From an uncultured Ignavibacteriota bacterium (lineage in GTDB: Bacteria > Bacteroidota > Ignavibacteria > UBA10030 > UBA8401): 61,895 nt of DNA. Shown one piece after another: positions 26,709 to 36,900 of this stretch (position 1 is its first letter; every line of letters starts with the position of its first letter). The translations under genes and the position numbers were made by a program. A model generated the notes under the pieces. The model had not been told where the DNA came from. It was given only the letters and a program-made list of their open reading frames with translations, and ran no database searches. The stretch is taken from positions 1 to 61,895 of the forward strand of contig CAISDA010000019.1 in NCBI GenBank assembly GCA_903884005.1, in the 5' to 3' direction.

Positions 26709-27353
26709 ATGGGTTCACAGGTCATTATTGACATCATCGGCTCAACGATCGTTTTCGGATCGCTGATGCTGATGACGCTGCGGCTGAATCTGTCGCAGAA
26801 TGAAATGATGCAGACCGCCCGCGGAGACCTGATGGTCCAGCAGGCGATCGTTGAAGTGACGCACCTTATCGAATATGATTTTCGCAAGATCGGGTACTGC
26901 AAGAACACGTCGCAGATCATCAGCAACGCAATTCTCCTTGCGGATTCGAACGCGATCACGTACCGGACGGATGTTGACAATAATGGCAATGTGGACACGA
27001 TGCACTATTATTTGGGACCGGCCTCCGAATTGTCTGCGACACCCAATCCGCGCGACCGGATGCTCTATCGGGTGATCAACCGCGACTCGCCGAAAGGTGC
27101 CAATCTTGGCGTGACGGTCTTCGATCTAAAATATTACGATCAGGCGCGGAAGATCATGAATTTTCCCATCACGGGACCGAGTCTCAACACGATCAAAGAA
27201 ATTCAAATAACCGTGCAGGTTGAAAATATCATGTCGCCCACGCTGGCGACGGATACGGCCTTCAGCGGATATGCCGGGTCGTATTTTCAGCAGTATTCCG
27301 GCGCGTATTGGCGCCAGGTGCGCTTATCGTCACGCAACTTAAGCAAACGATGA
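26709..27353 (+). CDS. Minor pilin-like protein B, Met-Gly start
   Basis: 214 residues. MGSQVIIDIIGSTIVFG begins a helix to about residue 26, followed by QARGDL-type helical stalk residues and a globular domain (about 55-214). It resembles PilW/GspJ-type minor pilins in size and layout, and its stalk contains IEYDFRKIGY. A GGAGGA ribosome site lies just upstream. It is 28 bases after protein A and 19 before protein C, so the three form an operon. Function inferred from context. Confidence 0.6.
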   Translation: MGSQVIIDIIGSTIVFGSLMLMTLRLNLSQNEMMQTARGDLMVQQAIVEVTHLIEYDFRKIGYCKNTSQIISNAILLADSNAITYRTDVDNNGNVDTMHYYLGPASELSATPNPRDRMLYRVINRDSPKGANLGVTVFDLKYYDQARKIMNFPITGPSLNTIKEIQITVQVENIMSPTLATDTAFSGYAGSYFQQYSGAYWRQVRLSSRNLSKR

Positions 27354-27372
27354 TCTTTCGGAGCATCCATCT

Positions 27373-28611
27373 ATGGGACGTTCGGCACTCTTGCTTGTCG
27401 CGGGTTTTTCGTTCCTGTTTTTCGTGCAGGCACAAAATTATTATACCGTGAATACAGCGGCATTCGGTAATGCGATGTCCTATTACGACAGCACCGTGAT
27501 CCACGAGATCGCCGTGGCCGGCGCCAATATGGCCTGCACCGAGATCTACAAGGCCCCGAATTGGAGGTCCGGAATTACGAGCACGAGTTATAACGGCGGT
27601 GTCTTTACGGTGAGAGTCGACTCCATTCCTTCGACCAACCGCATTCAGATCACCTCTCTGGCAACCTATAACAATAGCACGTATGCGGTGGTCATCGTGG
27701 TACAACCGAGCGTGTTCAGCAAGTACGCCTATTGGGGAACAGGAGTTTCATCGGGGGGAGGAAACGTGTATTGGGCGACCGGAGACACAATTACGGGGCC
27801 CATGCATACCAACGGCACGCTCCGCACACTCAACTCGCCGGTTTTCATGGGAAAGACGACATCTAAAAACGGCATCGATTCAACCTCTGCGGGGTATACA
27901 AACGGAAAGGGACCCAAATTTTCGGCTCCGTTCGACTGGGGATACGATATTCCCCTCGTCGCATCGTCGCTCGGCAAACTCGATTCGATCGCGATTGCCG
28001 GAGGAAAGAGAGTCTCCTCAACCGCCGATTCATCACTCTATCTCAAATTCAATGCGAACGGAACGGTATCATACAGGCATACGTATGCGGGTGCCGAGAC
28101 GACGAAGACGCTTTCGGCGTTTGCATCGAACGGCGTCATTTCGATCGACAAGGGGGACCTCTACGTCCAGGGTACTGTCGCCGGCAATGTGACCATCCTC
28201 GCAAACAACAGCAGCGGATCACGCGGAGGCAAGGTCTACATAACGGGCAACCTGACATACGCAACAGACCCCAGGACCGATTCATCCCAGCACTATATGC
28301 TCGGCATTGTGGGCCAGAACGATATCATCATCCGTAACAACAATGCGGCGGCATTTACTGTCATGGGGTCGATGTATAGTGCGACAACGGGTCTCGTGGT
28401 CGAAAGCCTTTCGAGCCGCGCGAAAGGAACACTGACGATCGTCGGCGGACTGATCGGTCCCATACTCAATGCAACTGCGACCTATAATTCGGATGGCACG
28501 GTGAAAAATGGGTATAGTCTCTCGCTGCAATATGATGAGCGCTTCATGGCAGGATCGCCTCCGTCCTTTCCGGCGACCGGCAATTGGGAGATCCTCTCGT
28601 GGTATGAATGA
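27373..28611 (+). CDS. Large minor-pilin-like protein C with a beta-rich DUF4900-like body
   Basis: 412 residues. It opens MGRSALLLVAGFSFLFFVQA, then a helix with single Cys, and from about 115 a repetitive beta region. The stretch GDTITGPMHTNGTLRTLNSPVFMG resembles DUF4900 proteins found with pilus genes in other phyla; KGDLYVQGTVAGNVTILANN suggests a parallel beta-helix. It may be a PilX/PilY-like tip or minor subunit. GGAG lies 9 bases before the start. The DUF assignment is from memory of the motif. Confidence 0.55.
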   Translation: MGRSALLLVAGFSFLFFVQAQNYYTVNTAAFGNAMSYYDSTVIHEIAVAGANMACTEIYKAPNWRSGITSTSYNGGVFTVRVDSIPSTNRIQITSLATYNNSTYAVVIVVQPSVFSKYAYWGTGVSSGGGNVYWATGDTITGPMHTNGTLRTLNSPVFMGKTTSKNGIDSTSAGYTNGKGPKFSAPFDWGYDIPLVASSLGKLDSIAIAGGKRVSSTADSSLYLKFNANGTVSYRHTYAGAETTKTLSAFASNGVISIDKGDLYVQGTVAGNVTILANNSSGSRGGKVYITGNLTYATDPRTDSSQHYMLGIVGQNDIIIRNNNAAAFTVMGSMYSATTGLVVESLSSRAKGTLTIVGGLIGPILNATATYNSDGTVKNGYSLSLQYDERFMAGSPPSFPATGNWEILSWYE

Positions 28612-28661
28612 GACAGTGGAGCGTTGTTTCCAGTGAGCGCCGCCTATGTCCGCAGAGTTTG

Positions 28662-28690
28662 TTGACTTTGTCTGTATGTGGTGATATATT
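28662..28690 (+). promoter_or_regulatory. Promoter of the pilT-pilMN-pilOP-pilQ operon
   Basis: TTGACT (28662-28667) and TATATT (28685-28690) with a 17-base spacer, 59 bases before the pilT-like start. Confidence 0.65.
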
Positions 28691-28749
28691 AACAAGATAC
28701 AATATATTTTTCGGCGATATTTCCTCGTCACATTTTTTCGGGTTGGCCT

Positions 28750-30027
28750 ATGCCACAGGGTGAAAGTGTACCGCCTTTAGCCGTCGATGACGAACTGGTG
28801 AGCAAGGCGCGTAAAACGCTGGACGACATGGTCGCACAGACGCCGATCTCGCTCAACGGCATGGAGCGCCAGATATTTTTCGGCGATCTCATCGAAAAAC
28901 TTCCGCTGCACAACAAAGCCGCGCTCCGGTCATACCTTGAACATTTTCTGCTGCGCATGTTTGCCCTGAACGCATCGGACATCGACATGGGGGGGTACGG
29001 CGGTAACGAGCAGGTGTGGTACCGCATTTACGGGACAAAAAAGCCGGATCCGACAGTGGATCGTTTGTCGTTTAATGACACGAACATCCTCATCATGTGC
29101 CTCTTGAGCGGCCGGCAGCGTCAATTTCTTTTTGAAAACAAGAATCTCGATTTTTCATACATGATCACGCGCGATGGAGCGATGCACCGATTCCGCGCCG
29201 ACGCGTATATGGACCTCGATCAGGTTGCGCTGAACATGAGGGCCATCAACTCCACCATACGCCCGTATAATACATTGAATCTGCATCCCAATGTCACAAA
29301 GATCGTCTCGCTTGCCAATACCAAAGAGGGAATGATCCTTGTCACGGGCATCACCGGATCGGGGAAAAGCGCCACGCTCGACTCCATGGTCGATCTCAAC
29401 AACCAGACCGTCGATGGACATATCGTCGTCATCGCCTCGCCGATCGAATACGTGCATGTATCGAACCGCTGCATCGTGCGGCACCGTGAGGTCGGACGCG
29501 ATGTGATGTCGTTCAGGGACGGCGCGATACAGGCGCTGCGTCAGGATCCCGACATCATCGTGATCGGTGAAATGCGCGATCCGGATACGATCTTCACTGC
29601 GCTGGAGATCACCGACAGCGGGCACAAAGTGTTTTCCACGCTCCACACGGCGTCGGCCGTGGAGAGCATCGACCGCATCATCGGCGAAGTTCCCCCGACG
29701 GAGCAGGAGCGGGTGCGCCATCGTTTTGCCGACGTGTGCCGTTGCGTCATGTCGCAGAAGCTCATTCCCAGCATTGACGGCAGGCGTGTACTTGCGCGCG
29801 AGGTCATGATCGTTTCGCCGTCGGTTCGCGCGGCGATCAAGAACGGCAATACGGGGGAAATTTATCAGATGATACAGGAGTCGAGCGACATCGGGATGGT
29901 GACGATGGAGCAGGACCTGAAACGCCTGGTTGTGCAGAAAAAAATTACGGTTGAAGCGGCTATGAGTTATTCAAACAATAAAAAACGGATGCAGCAATTG
30001 CTTGGCGGCGGTTCGCTTTTCACATGA
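28750..30027 (+). CDS. pilT: Type IV filament retraction ATPase PilT-like
   Basis: 425 residues. Walker A GITGSGKS lies at 200-207. The Asp box RQDPDIIVIGEMRDPDT and His box SGHKVFSTLHTAS follow, and the C-terminal AIKNGNTGEIYQMIQ matches the PilT AIRNLIRE region loosely. Compared with PilT (about 345 residues) it has a longer N-terminus. It lacks the zinc tetracysteine of the PilB-like protein, which supports a retraction rather than assembly role. It heads the second half of the filament locus. Confidence 0.85.
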   Translation: MPQGESVPPLAVDDELVSKARKTLDDMVAQTPISLNGMERQIFFGDLIEKLPLHNKAALRSYLEHFLLRMFALNASDIDMGGYGGNEQVWYRIYGTKKPDPTVDRLSFNDTNILIMCLLSGRQRQFLFENKNLDFSYMITRDGAMHRFRADAYMDLDQVALNMRAINSTIRPYNTLNLHPNVTKIVSLANTKEGMILVTGITGSGKSATLDSMVDLNNQTVDGHIVVIASPIEYVHVSNRCIVRHREVGRDVMSFRDGAIQALRQDPDIIVIGEMRDPDTIFTALEITDSGHKVFSTLHTASAVESIDRIIGEVPPTEQERVRHRFADVCRCVMSQKLIPSIDGRRVLAREVMIVSPSVRAAIKNGNTGEIYQMIQESSDIGMVTMEQDLKRLVVQKKITVEAAMSYSNNKKRMQQLLGGGSLFT

Positions 30028-30088
30028 GTTGATGTACAATACCGAACGGCACGCACGATTCCGGTGCCCTCCATAGAAACCACGACAC

Positions 30089-31651
30089 ATGCCATATTCA
30101 AAAAATGAAGGTAAAACGGCAGTAGCGCTTTTTGTCGACGGATTCGACGTGAAGCTTGCTCACATTGCCTTGAAGCATAAGAAGTTCGTGCTTCACGATT
30201 TTCGCACCGTGACGCTTGTCCTGAAACTCGAGGAAAGCGCCGGTCACGAAACCGGCATACCAGGCGTCCTGGAGATCAGCGACACGTCCGGCGATGCGCC
30301 GTTGATGCAGGAATTCTTGTCTGAAGGCGTGGAGGCGGAAACCAACAGCAGCGTGCTCATCGGGTTGTTGAGCGAATTTACGGCGGGAAAATTTCTCCTC
30401 GTCTATTCGGTCTCCGAACCCAGCGTCTATTATCAGACGCTCGACGATGTCTTCGACGCCAAGGGGGAGAAGCTCAAACGGAAAATTCTTGAGGAACTCG
30501 CCAAGATCCGTTCAGACAAGCTGGAGGCCGACCAGGTCGCGTCGATTTCTGCTGCAGACGGCCAGCTGCTGGCGATCGTCCGCGAGGATGGATTAAGCCT
30601 GCTGAATTTGATTGAAAGCATCAGAGAGTTTATCGGCAAACGCATCCCTCAAATTCCGTTCATTGAAACGTCCGATATTTCACTCATGAACATGGTGAGG
30701 ACGAATGCCGACGTCGGTGAAGAGGACATCTCTCTCATCGTGTATATCGGCAGCGAATTCAGCCGCCTCATCTTCATGAAGGGAAAGGAATTTTATCATT
30801 TCGCCCCCGCGATCTCTGAAGGCCGCTCGACCCCGAACATCGAGAACACGATCTACTCCAGAATATTGCTGGAGCAGGACAGCGCCGGCATTCCCCGCAT
30901 CGATAAAATATTCCTTGCCGGAGAATCGCATAAAGCGGGATTGCAGGTATTTCTCGCACCCCAATTTTCCAATGCTCCCATTGAATATCTGAATGCTGCG
31001 TCGCTCGATACCGGTGAATTGCAGGATAACGTTGCCGAAATCATCTCCGAATACGCTATACCAATTTCGGCTGCGATGCGCGCCCTTGAGCCGTCGAAAC
31101 CGGCATACTACAAGATCGATCTGCTCCCGACCAGTTTTCGCGAAGGGCAGAAGGTCTTCAAGCTTGCATGGCACGGGTTTGTGCTCCTGCTGTTGATTTT
31201 CTTTTCGACACTCTTCTTCACGATGCGCACAATTTCAATGAATGAGCGCGTGAAACAGGCCAGCAACGAATTGATCATGAAGCAGATGCAGCTCGCCGAA
31301 AATAAACGTCTGCAGCAGATCCTGGACAGCCTGACAAATGAGAACCAACAGTATCTCGGCGCGCTGGATACCTACGACGCCGTCGTTCCGAATTACAACC
31401 GGTGGAGCAAGACACTCTATCAGCTCACCAACAGTGTGGACGACATTAAATCGTTCTGGATCACAGAACTGACGCAAAAGCCGGACACCTCGTTCGCGCT
31501 CACAGGCTTCACGCTGAGCCGGTCGAAGATTCGCCGTATCTCCACGATTTTCGAAAATTCGTCGCTGCAATCGGTCCAGGTGGACAGCATCCGCGGCAAG
31601 GAAGTCTACAAGTTTAAGGTCGATGTCCAGAAAGTGAATGCGGAACAATGA
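30089..31651 (+). CDS. PilM-PilN fusion protein
   Basis: 520 residues. Residues about 1-345 look like an actin-fold PilM (VALFVDGFDVKLAHIAL at the start, VYIGSEFSRLIFMKG in the middle). They are followed by YKIDLLPTSFREG, the hallmark start of PilN (normally INLLP), a single membrane helix at about 368-385, a coiled coil (about 390-425) and a PilN-like periplasmic ferredoxin-fold domain. In most type IV pilus systems these are separate genes; in GspL of type II secretion they are fused. The protein would link the cytoplasmic ATPase to the periplasmic alignment complex. Confidence 0.8.
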   Translation: MPYSKNEGKTAVALFVDGFDVKLAHIALKHKKFVLHDFRTVTLVLKLEESAGHETGIPGVLEISDTSGDAPLMQEFLSEGVEAETNSSVLIGLLSEFTAGKFLLVYSVSEPSVYYQTLDDVFDAKGEKLKRKILEELAKIRSDKLEADQVASISAADGQLLAIVREDGLSLLNLIESIREFIGKRIPQIPFIETSDISLMNMVRTNADVGEEDISLIVYIGSEFSRLIFMKGKEFYHFAPAISEGRSTPNIENTIYSRILLEQDSAGIPRIDKIFLAGESHKAGLQVFLAPQFSNAPIEYLNAASLDTGELQDNVAEIISEYAIPISAAMRALEPSKPAYYKIDLLPTSFREGQKVFKLAWHGFVLLLLIFFSTLFFTMRTISMNERVKQASNELIMKQMQLAENKRLQQILDSLTNENQQYLGALDTYDAVVPNYNRWSKTLYQLTNSVDDIKSFWITELTQKPDTSFALTGFTLSRSKIRRISTIFENSSLQSVQVDSIRGKEVYKFKVDVQKVNAEQ

Positions 31652-31692
31652 CAGGTGACGATTTTTTTTCGGACCATTAACAAAGGAACACC

Positions 31693-32592
31693 GTGTCGTA
31701 TAAAATTCGAAATTCCATTGTGCTCGGTGTGCTCCTGCTGCTGGTAATCGGCGTGGGCGGGTACATCACCATGTTCTATCAGCCGCGGAAAATAACGGGA
31801 TATAACATTGAAGTGAAAAAAATCCAGGCCCAATTGAGCGATAACTCGCAGCAAATGGCGGCGATAGGGGCGATGGAGTCAACGCTCCGCGAGACCATCC
31901 TCCGATGGGAAAACCGGACCAAGGAATTTTCAGGGACCGATGCCGCGTCCGACACGTATACATTTTTAAGCGACGCGATGGATGAAAGCGGCTCGAAAAA
32001 TTTAAAGGTGAATGTCGCCTTCACCGGGACAAAAACAGCGAGCAAGCAGATCAATTACAATACATACAAAATCGATGGCACATCCGAATTTGAGAATATC
32101 TTCCGATTCATCTGGCTCATCGAAAACGGACGACGGCTGTACAAGATCCACGACGTCGTCCTCAAGAGCGCGGAGCGGCCCGATGCTGAACGCGCCGGCG
32201 TACGGTTGGCATTCGAATTCGAATTGCAGTCGTATTTTACGAACGAAAAATCCTTAAGCCAGCCGGTGATGCGTCCCGATTCGACCCCTCAACCGATCAC
32301 CTCCAATGCGTTCATGCCGCTTATTTTTGCGACCGTTCCCCAGAATACCCGGAACCTTGTGGATCCCCGGAATATACTCGTGAAAGCGTTATCGTCGACA
32401 CGCGCCCTGGTGCAGACCGAAGACGGCCATCTGATCACATTGAAACTGGGAAGCGAAGTGTACCTGGGGAGAGTGTCGTCCCTCAACGTACGGGAGGGAT
32501 CCGTCACATTCTCCATGAATCGCGGCGGCATCGCTGACGTGATAACAAAGTCTATTGTGTTCGAAAAAAAACAACGAGGTCTACCCCAATGA
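31693..32592 (+). CDS. PilO-PilP fusion protein (GTG start)
   Basis: 299 residues. A single helix (about 8-28) leads to a coiled coil and a PilO-like ferredoxin fold (to about 180). Beyond a Pro-rich linker (about 190-205), residues 225-295 (ILVKALSSTRALVQTEDG...) resemble the beta domain of PilP, which docks to the secretin. The start codon is GTG, preceded by AAAGGAA with good spacing. It overlaps the secretin gene by ATGA. It completes the alignment complex with the PilM-PilN fusion. Confidence 0.7.
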   Translation: MSYKIRNSIVLGVLLLLVIGVGGYITMFYQPRKITGYNIEVKKIQAQLSDNSQQMAAIGAMESTLRETILRWENRTKEFSGTDAASDTYTFLSDAMDESGSKNLKVNVAFTGTKTASKQINYNTYKIDGTSEFENIFRFIWLIENGRRLYKIHDVVLKSAERPDAERAGVRLAFEFELQSYFTNEKSLSQPVMRPDSTPQPITSNAFMPLIFATVPQNTRNLVDPRNILVKALSSTRALVQTEDGHLITLKLGSEVYLGRVSSLNVREGSVTFSMNRGGIADVITKSIVFEKKQRGLPQ

Positions 32593-33863
32593 AAAAAATT
32601 GCAGCCGGTATCTTTTGCGCAGTGATGCTATTGAGTAACGCGACGAGTGTTGCGCAATCGAATCGTGAACGGCGTTTGTTGCTGAACGATTATGTGGCAC
32701 CGGACGAGATCGTCTCTCTTTCGGCGACGTTGCCGTTCGACAAGGCCCTGCTGGTGATCAGCGACGTGAGCAAAAAATATGCGAGTAAGATCCTCGTCAA
32801 CGAGACGGCCCTGACGGCGCCGACCGGCGTCGATATCAACAACATGCACTGGCTGCAGGCGCTCGAAACGATCCTCCACGCAAACAACTGCTGGTACGAG
32901 GAGAAGGAGGAATACTTCCGCATCTTTGCCCTGAACGGCGCAACGGTCACCATGGGCGCCGATAATAAGGTCGTGGCGCTGCGCGTCGATACCACCGGAC
33001 GCATGGTCATGCACGCGCGCGACGTGAAGATCTCCACGTGGTTCTTTTCGCTCGATGTCCAGAAGTCGCTGAACTACGGGATCAATTGGAATTTCTTCTA
33101 CTCCGGCGATTCCTCCGTTTCCAAACCGGCCGTCAAGTTCGGCGGGAACTTGATCGGCGGACTGCCCGATCCGACGGCATCGGGATCTACAACGACGTCG
33201 CAGGACAATAATTTTGTGGGTAAGATCATACCGTCGATCAATTTCGGGAATATCAGCGCGCTTGTCTCCCTCTTCCAGGGGAATAACCTCGGCGAGGTGC
33301 TCTCCAGTCCGTCGATCGTCGTCAGTTCCGGCAAAAAAGGCGGGATCCTGATCGGACAGAAATTCTTCACGAACACCAAGGATATCTCCGGAAACACCAT
33401 TCAAAAAGAGCAATCGGCGGGTATTTCCATCGATGTCGTGCCCACGGTCTACGAAGAGAACGGATTGAAATTCGTCAATCTCGATATTGCGGTGTCCCGT
33501 TCCACCCGAAGCGGCACCACCGATCCTGTCATCAATACATCCGAAGTGAAGACGTTTTCAGTGCTGTACGACGGGGAAGAATTGGTGCTCGGAGGACTCT
33601 ACAATAACACCGAGACGACCGAACGCGGGGGCATTCCGATATTAAAGGACCTGCCATGGTGGGTGTTCGGATTGAAATATGTGTTCGGGTACGACAAGGC
33701 GCTGACGTCGAAACAGGAACTCATCATCCTGCTCAAAGTCGATGTTGTTCCGAGCATCGAAGAACGTGTGGCGGCGAAATCGAAGGAATTTGAAAATCTG
33801 ATCCAGCATCAGATGGAGAGCGACTCGAAGGATATCGAGCGGAGAAAATCAAAAAAAGAGTAA
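32589..33863 (+). CDS. pilQ: Short secretin, PilQ/GspD-like
   Basis: 424 residues, well below the 600-750 usual for PilQ. A signal peptide ends near SVAQ (about 23). One N0/STN-like domain follows (about 35-110, LPFDKALLVISDVSKKY), then a small N1-like region, and the secretin barrel domain with PSIVVSSGKKGGILIGQKF and the C-terminal signature GGLYNNTETTERGGIPILKDLPW. It forms the outer-membrane gate for the filament. The AMIN repeats of typical PilQ are missing. Overlap with the PilO-PilP gene suggests coupled translation. Confidence 0.9.
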   Translation: MKKIAAGIFCAVMLLSNATSVAQSNRERRLLLNDYVAPDEIVSLSATLPFDKALLVISDVSKKYASKILVNETALTAPTGVDINNMHWLQALETILHANNCWYEEKEEYFRIFALNGATVTMGADNKVVALRVDTTGRMVMHARDVKISTWFFSLDVQKSLNYGINWNFFYSGDSSVSKPAVKFGGNLIGGLPDPTASGSTTTSQDNNFVGKIIPSINFGNISALVSLFQGNNLGEVLSSPSIVVSSGKKGGILIGQKFFTNTKDISGNTIQKEQSAGISIDVVPTVYEENGLKFVNLDIAVSRSTRSGTTDPVINTSEVKTFSVLYDGEELVLGGLYNNTETTERGGIPILKDLPWWVFGLKYVFGYDKALTSKQELIILLKVDVVPSIEERVAAKSKEFENLIQHQMESDSKDIERRKSKKE

Positions 33864-33981
33864 GCGGTTCGGCGGGAGCGCCGCACGCTGTATGGGCGCG
33901 TGCGTTGCCGTGTTTCGCGCAACGAGAGAGGGTATGAGTATGAGCAGTGCAACAATTCGGACAACGATGATGGGACTGTCT

Positions 33982-36900
33982 ATGAGAAAAGTGTATGCAT
34001 ATGCCGCGGTCGTCATTGCGGCAGGGATGGGAATTTTTTCATGTACGAAACCCCTTGACACGGCCGTGAGCTATTCGGTCAGTGTGACGGGGACCGTTCT
34101 GCGGAAGAATTTATTGCCGCTCGACAGCGTGACAGTGATCACACTCGATCCGATCCGACGTGATACCGTGAAAAATGCGGACGGATCGTTCACGATCAGC
34201 TTTTCATCGGCCGAACCGTCCGCCGTCACGACCACGGTGACATTCTCGCGCCCGCGCTTCTACGATACCACACTCACGATCACGTACAGCTCGACGATCA
34301 CCACAGTCAAACTGCAGGCGATCGTGATGCGGGCGATCAACCCGGCCGAAGACGTCATCGTGACCGGACTGCCTTCCCTCAGACCCGTGTCCATTGTGTA
34401 CATCGGCAGCAGCGAGAAGTCCCTCTCCATCAATGGAAGCGGCGGCGTGGATGTGACATCGCTCACGTTCGAAGCCCGCGATTCGCTCGGCAATCCGGTG
34501 GATCTCGTGAATAAAGTGGTCATGAAGTTCCGGTTCATCATCCGTCCCGATTTGCTCACGGCCTTCAACCGGGACACGATCAGCACCAACAGCGCCGGCA
34601 GAGCCACGGTCATTCTTGCCGCCGGACAAAGAGCCGGCATCGTCCAGGCTCAGGCATTGGCGTTAGTAGTGAAAAGCAACGGTGTGAACGATACGATCAA
34701 ATCGCCCCTCGCGTCGCTTCCCATCTACGGCGGGGCGGCGGACAGCAGCCACTTCTCGATCGGAACAACAAAATATAACGTGCCGGGTGCGGTCAAATTC
34801 AACCTGCGTGCTCCCATCACCGCGCTTGTCGGCGACAAATTCGGCAACCCGGCGCAGCCCGGAACCGTCGTGTACTTCACGACGACAGGCGGCGTGATAC
34901 AGTCGTCGGCCTCCTCGACAGCGGACGGACTCGTTGCGGTCGACCTTATCACCGGCAATCCCATCCCGCCGTCCGGCTTTGCCGTCATCACGGCGCAGAT
35001 AGCATCCGGAACACCGAACGGCGCCATCGCCGTCGGGAACGGTACGGGCCTGAGCGGCATCGCGCTGTCCAAAAAGGGGCTCGGCGATGAGGGCATTCCC
35101 CAGCCTCTGAAATCATATGTTGCTTCAACCGTTGAGGGATCCCAGCCGGCGAGTACGAAATCGATCTTCTCCAGGTCCATGAATATTCTTCTCAGCGGCG
35201 CGACTACCATCAGCACTGCCGATACGGCCTTCGTGATCACGACCGGTTCGGAAAGAAAAATTGATTTCTTCGTCGGCGATGCGAACGGGAATCCGCTCGC
35301 CGAAGGTACAACGGTGAAAGTCACCGGCGCCGGCCTCGATACCTCCGGTGTCGCATTGAGCGGCGATGTGGACAAGCTCATTCCCGACACGCAGGACAAG
35401 GCATACACGCATTACAGTATTCTGTTGACGGACAAGCGCGTCACGAATTTGTTCACGGGTAAAAATATCAACATCACGATCGAAGTGAATAGTCCGAACG
35501 GCAATACGAAAAAATCGCTGAACGGATATTTGCCGCCGGCGGGCTCGGACAGTGCAACAGCGGGATATCCGGATACAACGCATACGACCGTGACGACAGA
35601 CAAGGTCAATTACGCGTGGTATGGCTCGGGCGGACAGCCCATCGGGAAAGTGGTGGTGCAGCTCGGAGATAAATTCGGACATCCGGTCGTGTTGACACAG
35701 GTGACGTTTGCGACGACGGCAGGCCGCATTTCCGGTTCGATGCAGACCGATGTCAATGGCCGTGCGGAAGCATCCTTGCTCGGCGGATTCCCGCTGCCGC
35801 CCAACGGGATCGGCACCGTGACCGTTTCAGCGGTAGGATCGGGGAAGGCAATAATCAGCAAGTCTGTCTCGTTCGTGTATGGATATCTTCCGCTCATCAG
35901 CGTTGCCGATACGAATTTTGTCGTCATTCCCGGCGCGGATAAAAAGATCAACTTCACCGTCGCCGACCTGTATGGCAACCCGCTTCCGCAGGGAACAACG
36001 ATACGCGTGTCGGGCATCGGATTGGATACCGGAGGCGTCGTGCTGAGCGGCGACGTCTCGACAATTCTTCCCGATACAAAGGATAAGGTCTATACGCAGT
36101 ACAGCGTACTGGTTGCAGATAAACGAACGACCAACCGCACGTACGGCAAGCAGATCGATCTGACGATCGATGTGGTCAGTCCGACGGGCACGTTGAAAAA
36201 AGCAATCAAGGGATATCTCGGGCCTGCGGGTTCGGACACATCGAAAGTGGGCATTCCGGATCTCGCACATTTCACACTCTTCACCGATAAGACAAATTAT
36301 CCGTGGTATGGGGCAAATGGACAACCGATCGGAACAGTCGTTGTTCAATTGGGCGATAAATACGGGAATCCGATACCGCTCACACCGGTCACGTTTACAA
36401 CAAATGCTGGCCGCATCACCGGGTCTGTCACGACGGACAATAACGGACGTGCGGAAGCGTCGCTGCTGGGAGGGCTTCCGGTGCCGGCAGACGGAATCGG
36501 CAGGGTCACCGTATCGACGCCAAGCGGCAGCGCTCCGGGACTCATGAAACAGATATCGTTCTTCTATACCGGTTCGCCGATCCTGTCGTTCCCGACATTA
36601 ACGAAGATAGACACCGTTACCTCAATTGGCGACGGAGCCTATCAGGATGTGATGTTCATCATTGCTGATACCATCGGCAATCCGGTGGCTGCAGGAAATA
36701 CTGTCACTGTCACAGTCACAGGCGCCGGCGCTTCTGACATCGTATTGTCTCAGGATGTCAATACGGTCACGGACGGCATACGCACCAACTTTGCATTCAG
36801 GGCAACGGATGCACGTGCGGATGCCGGGGCAGGCGGTGAGCTCAGTTTCCAGATCAAGGTCGCGGGGGTCACGGGAAATGTCAGCAGAACGCTGCATGGC

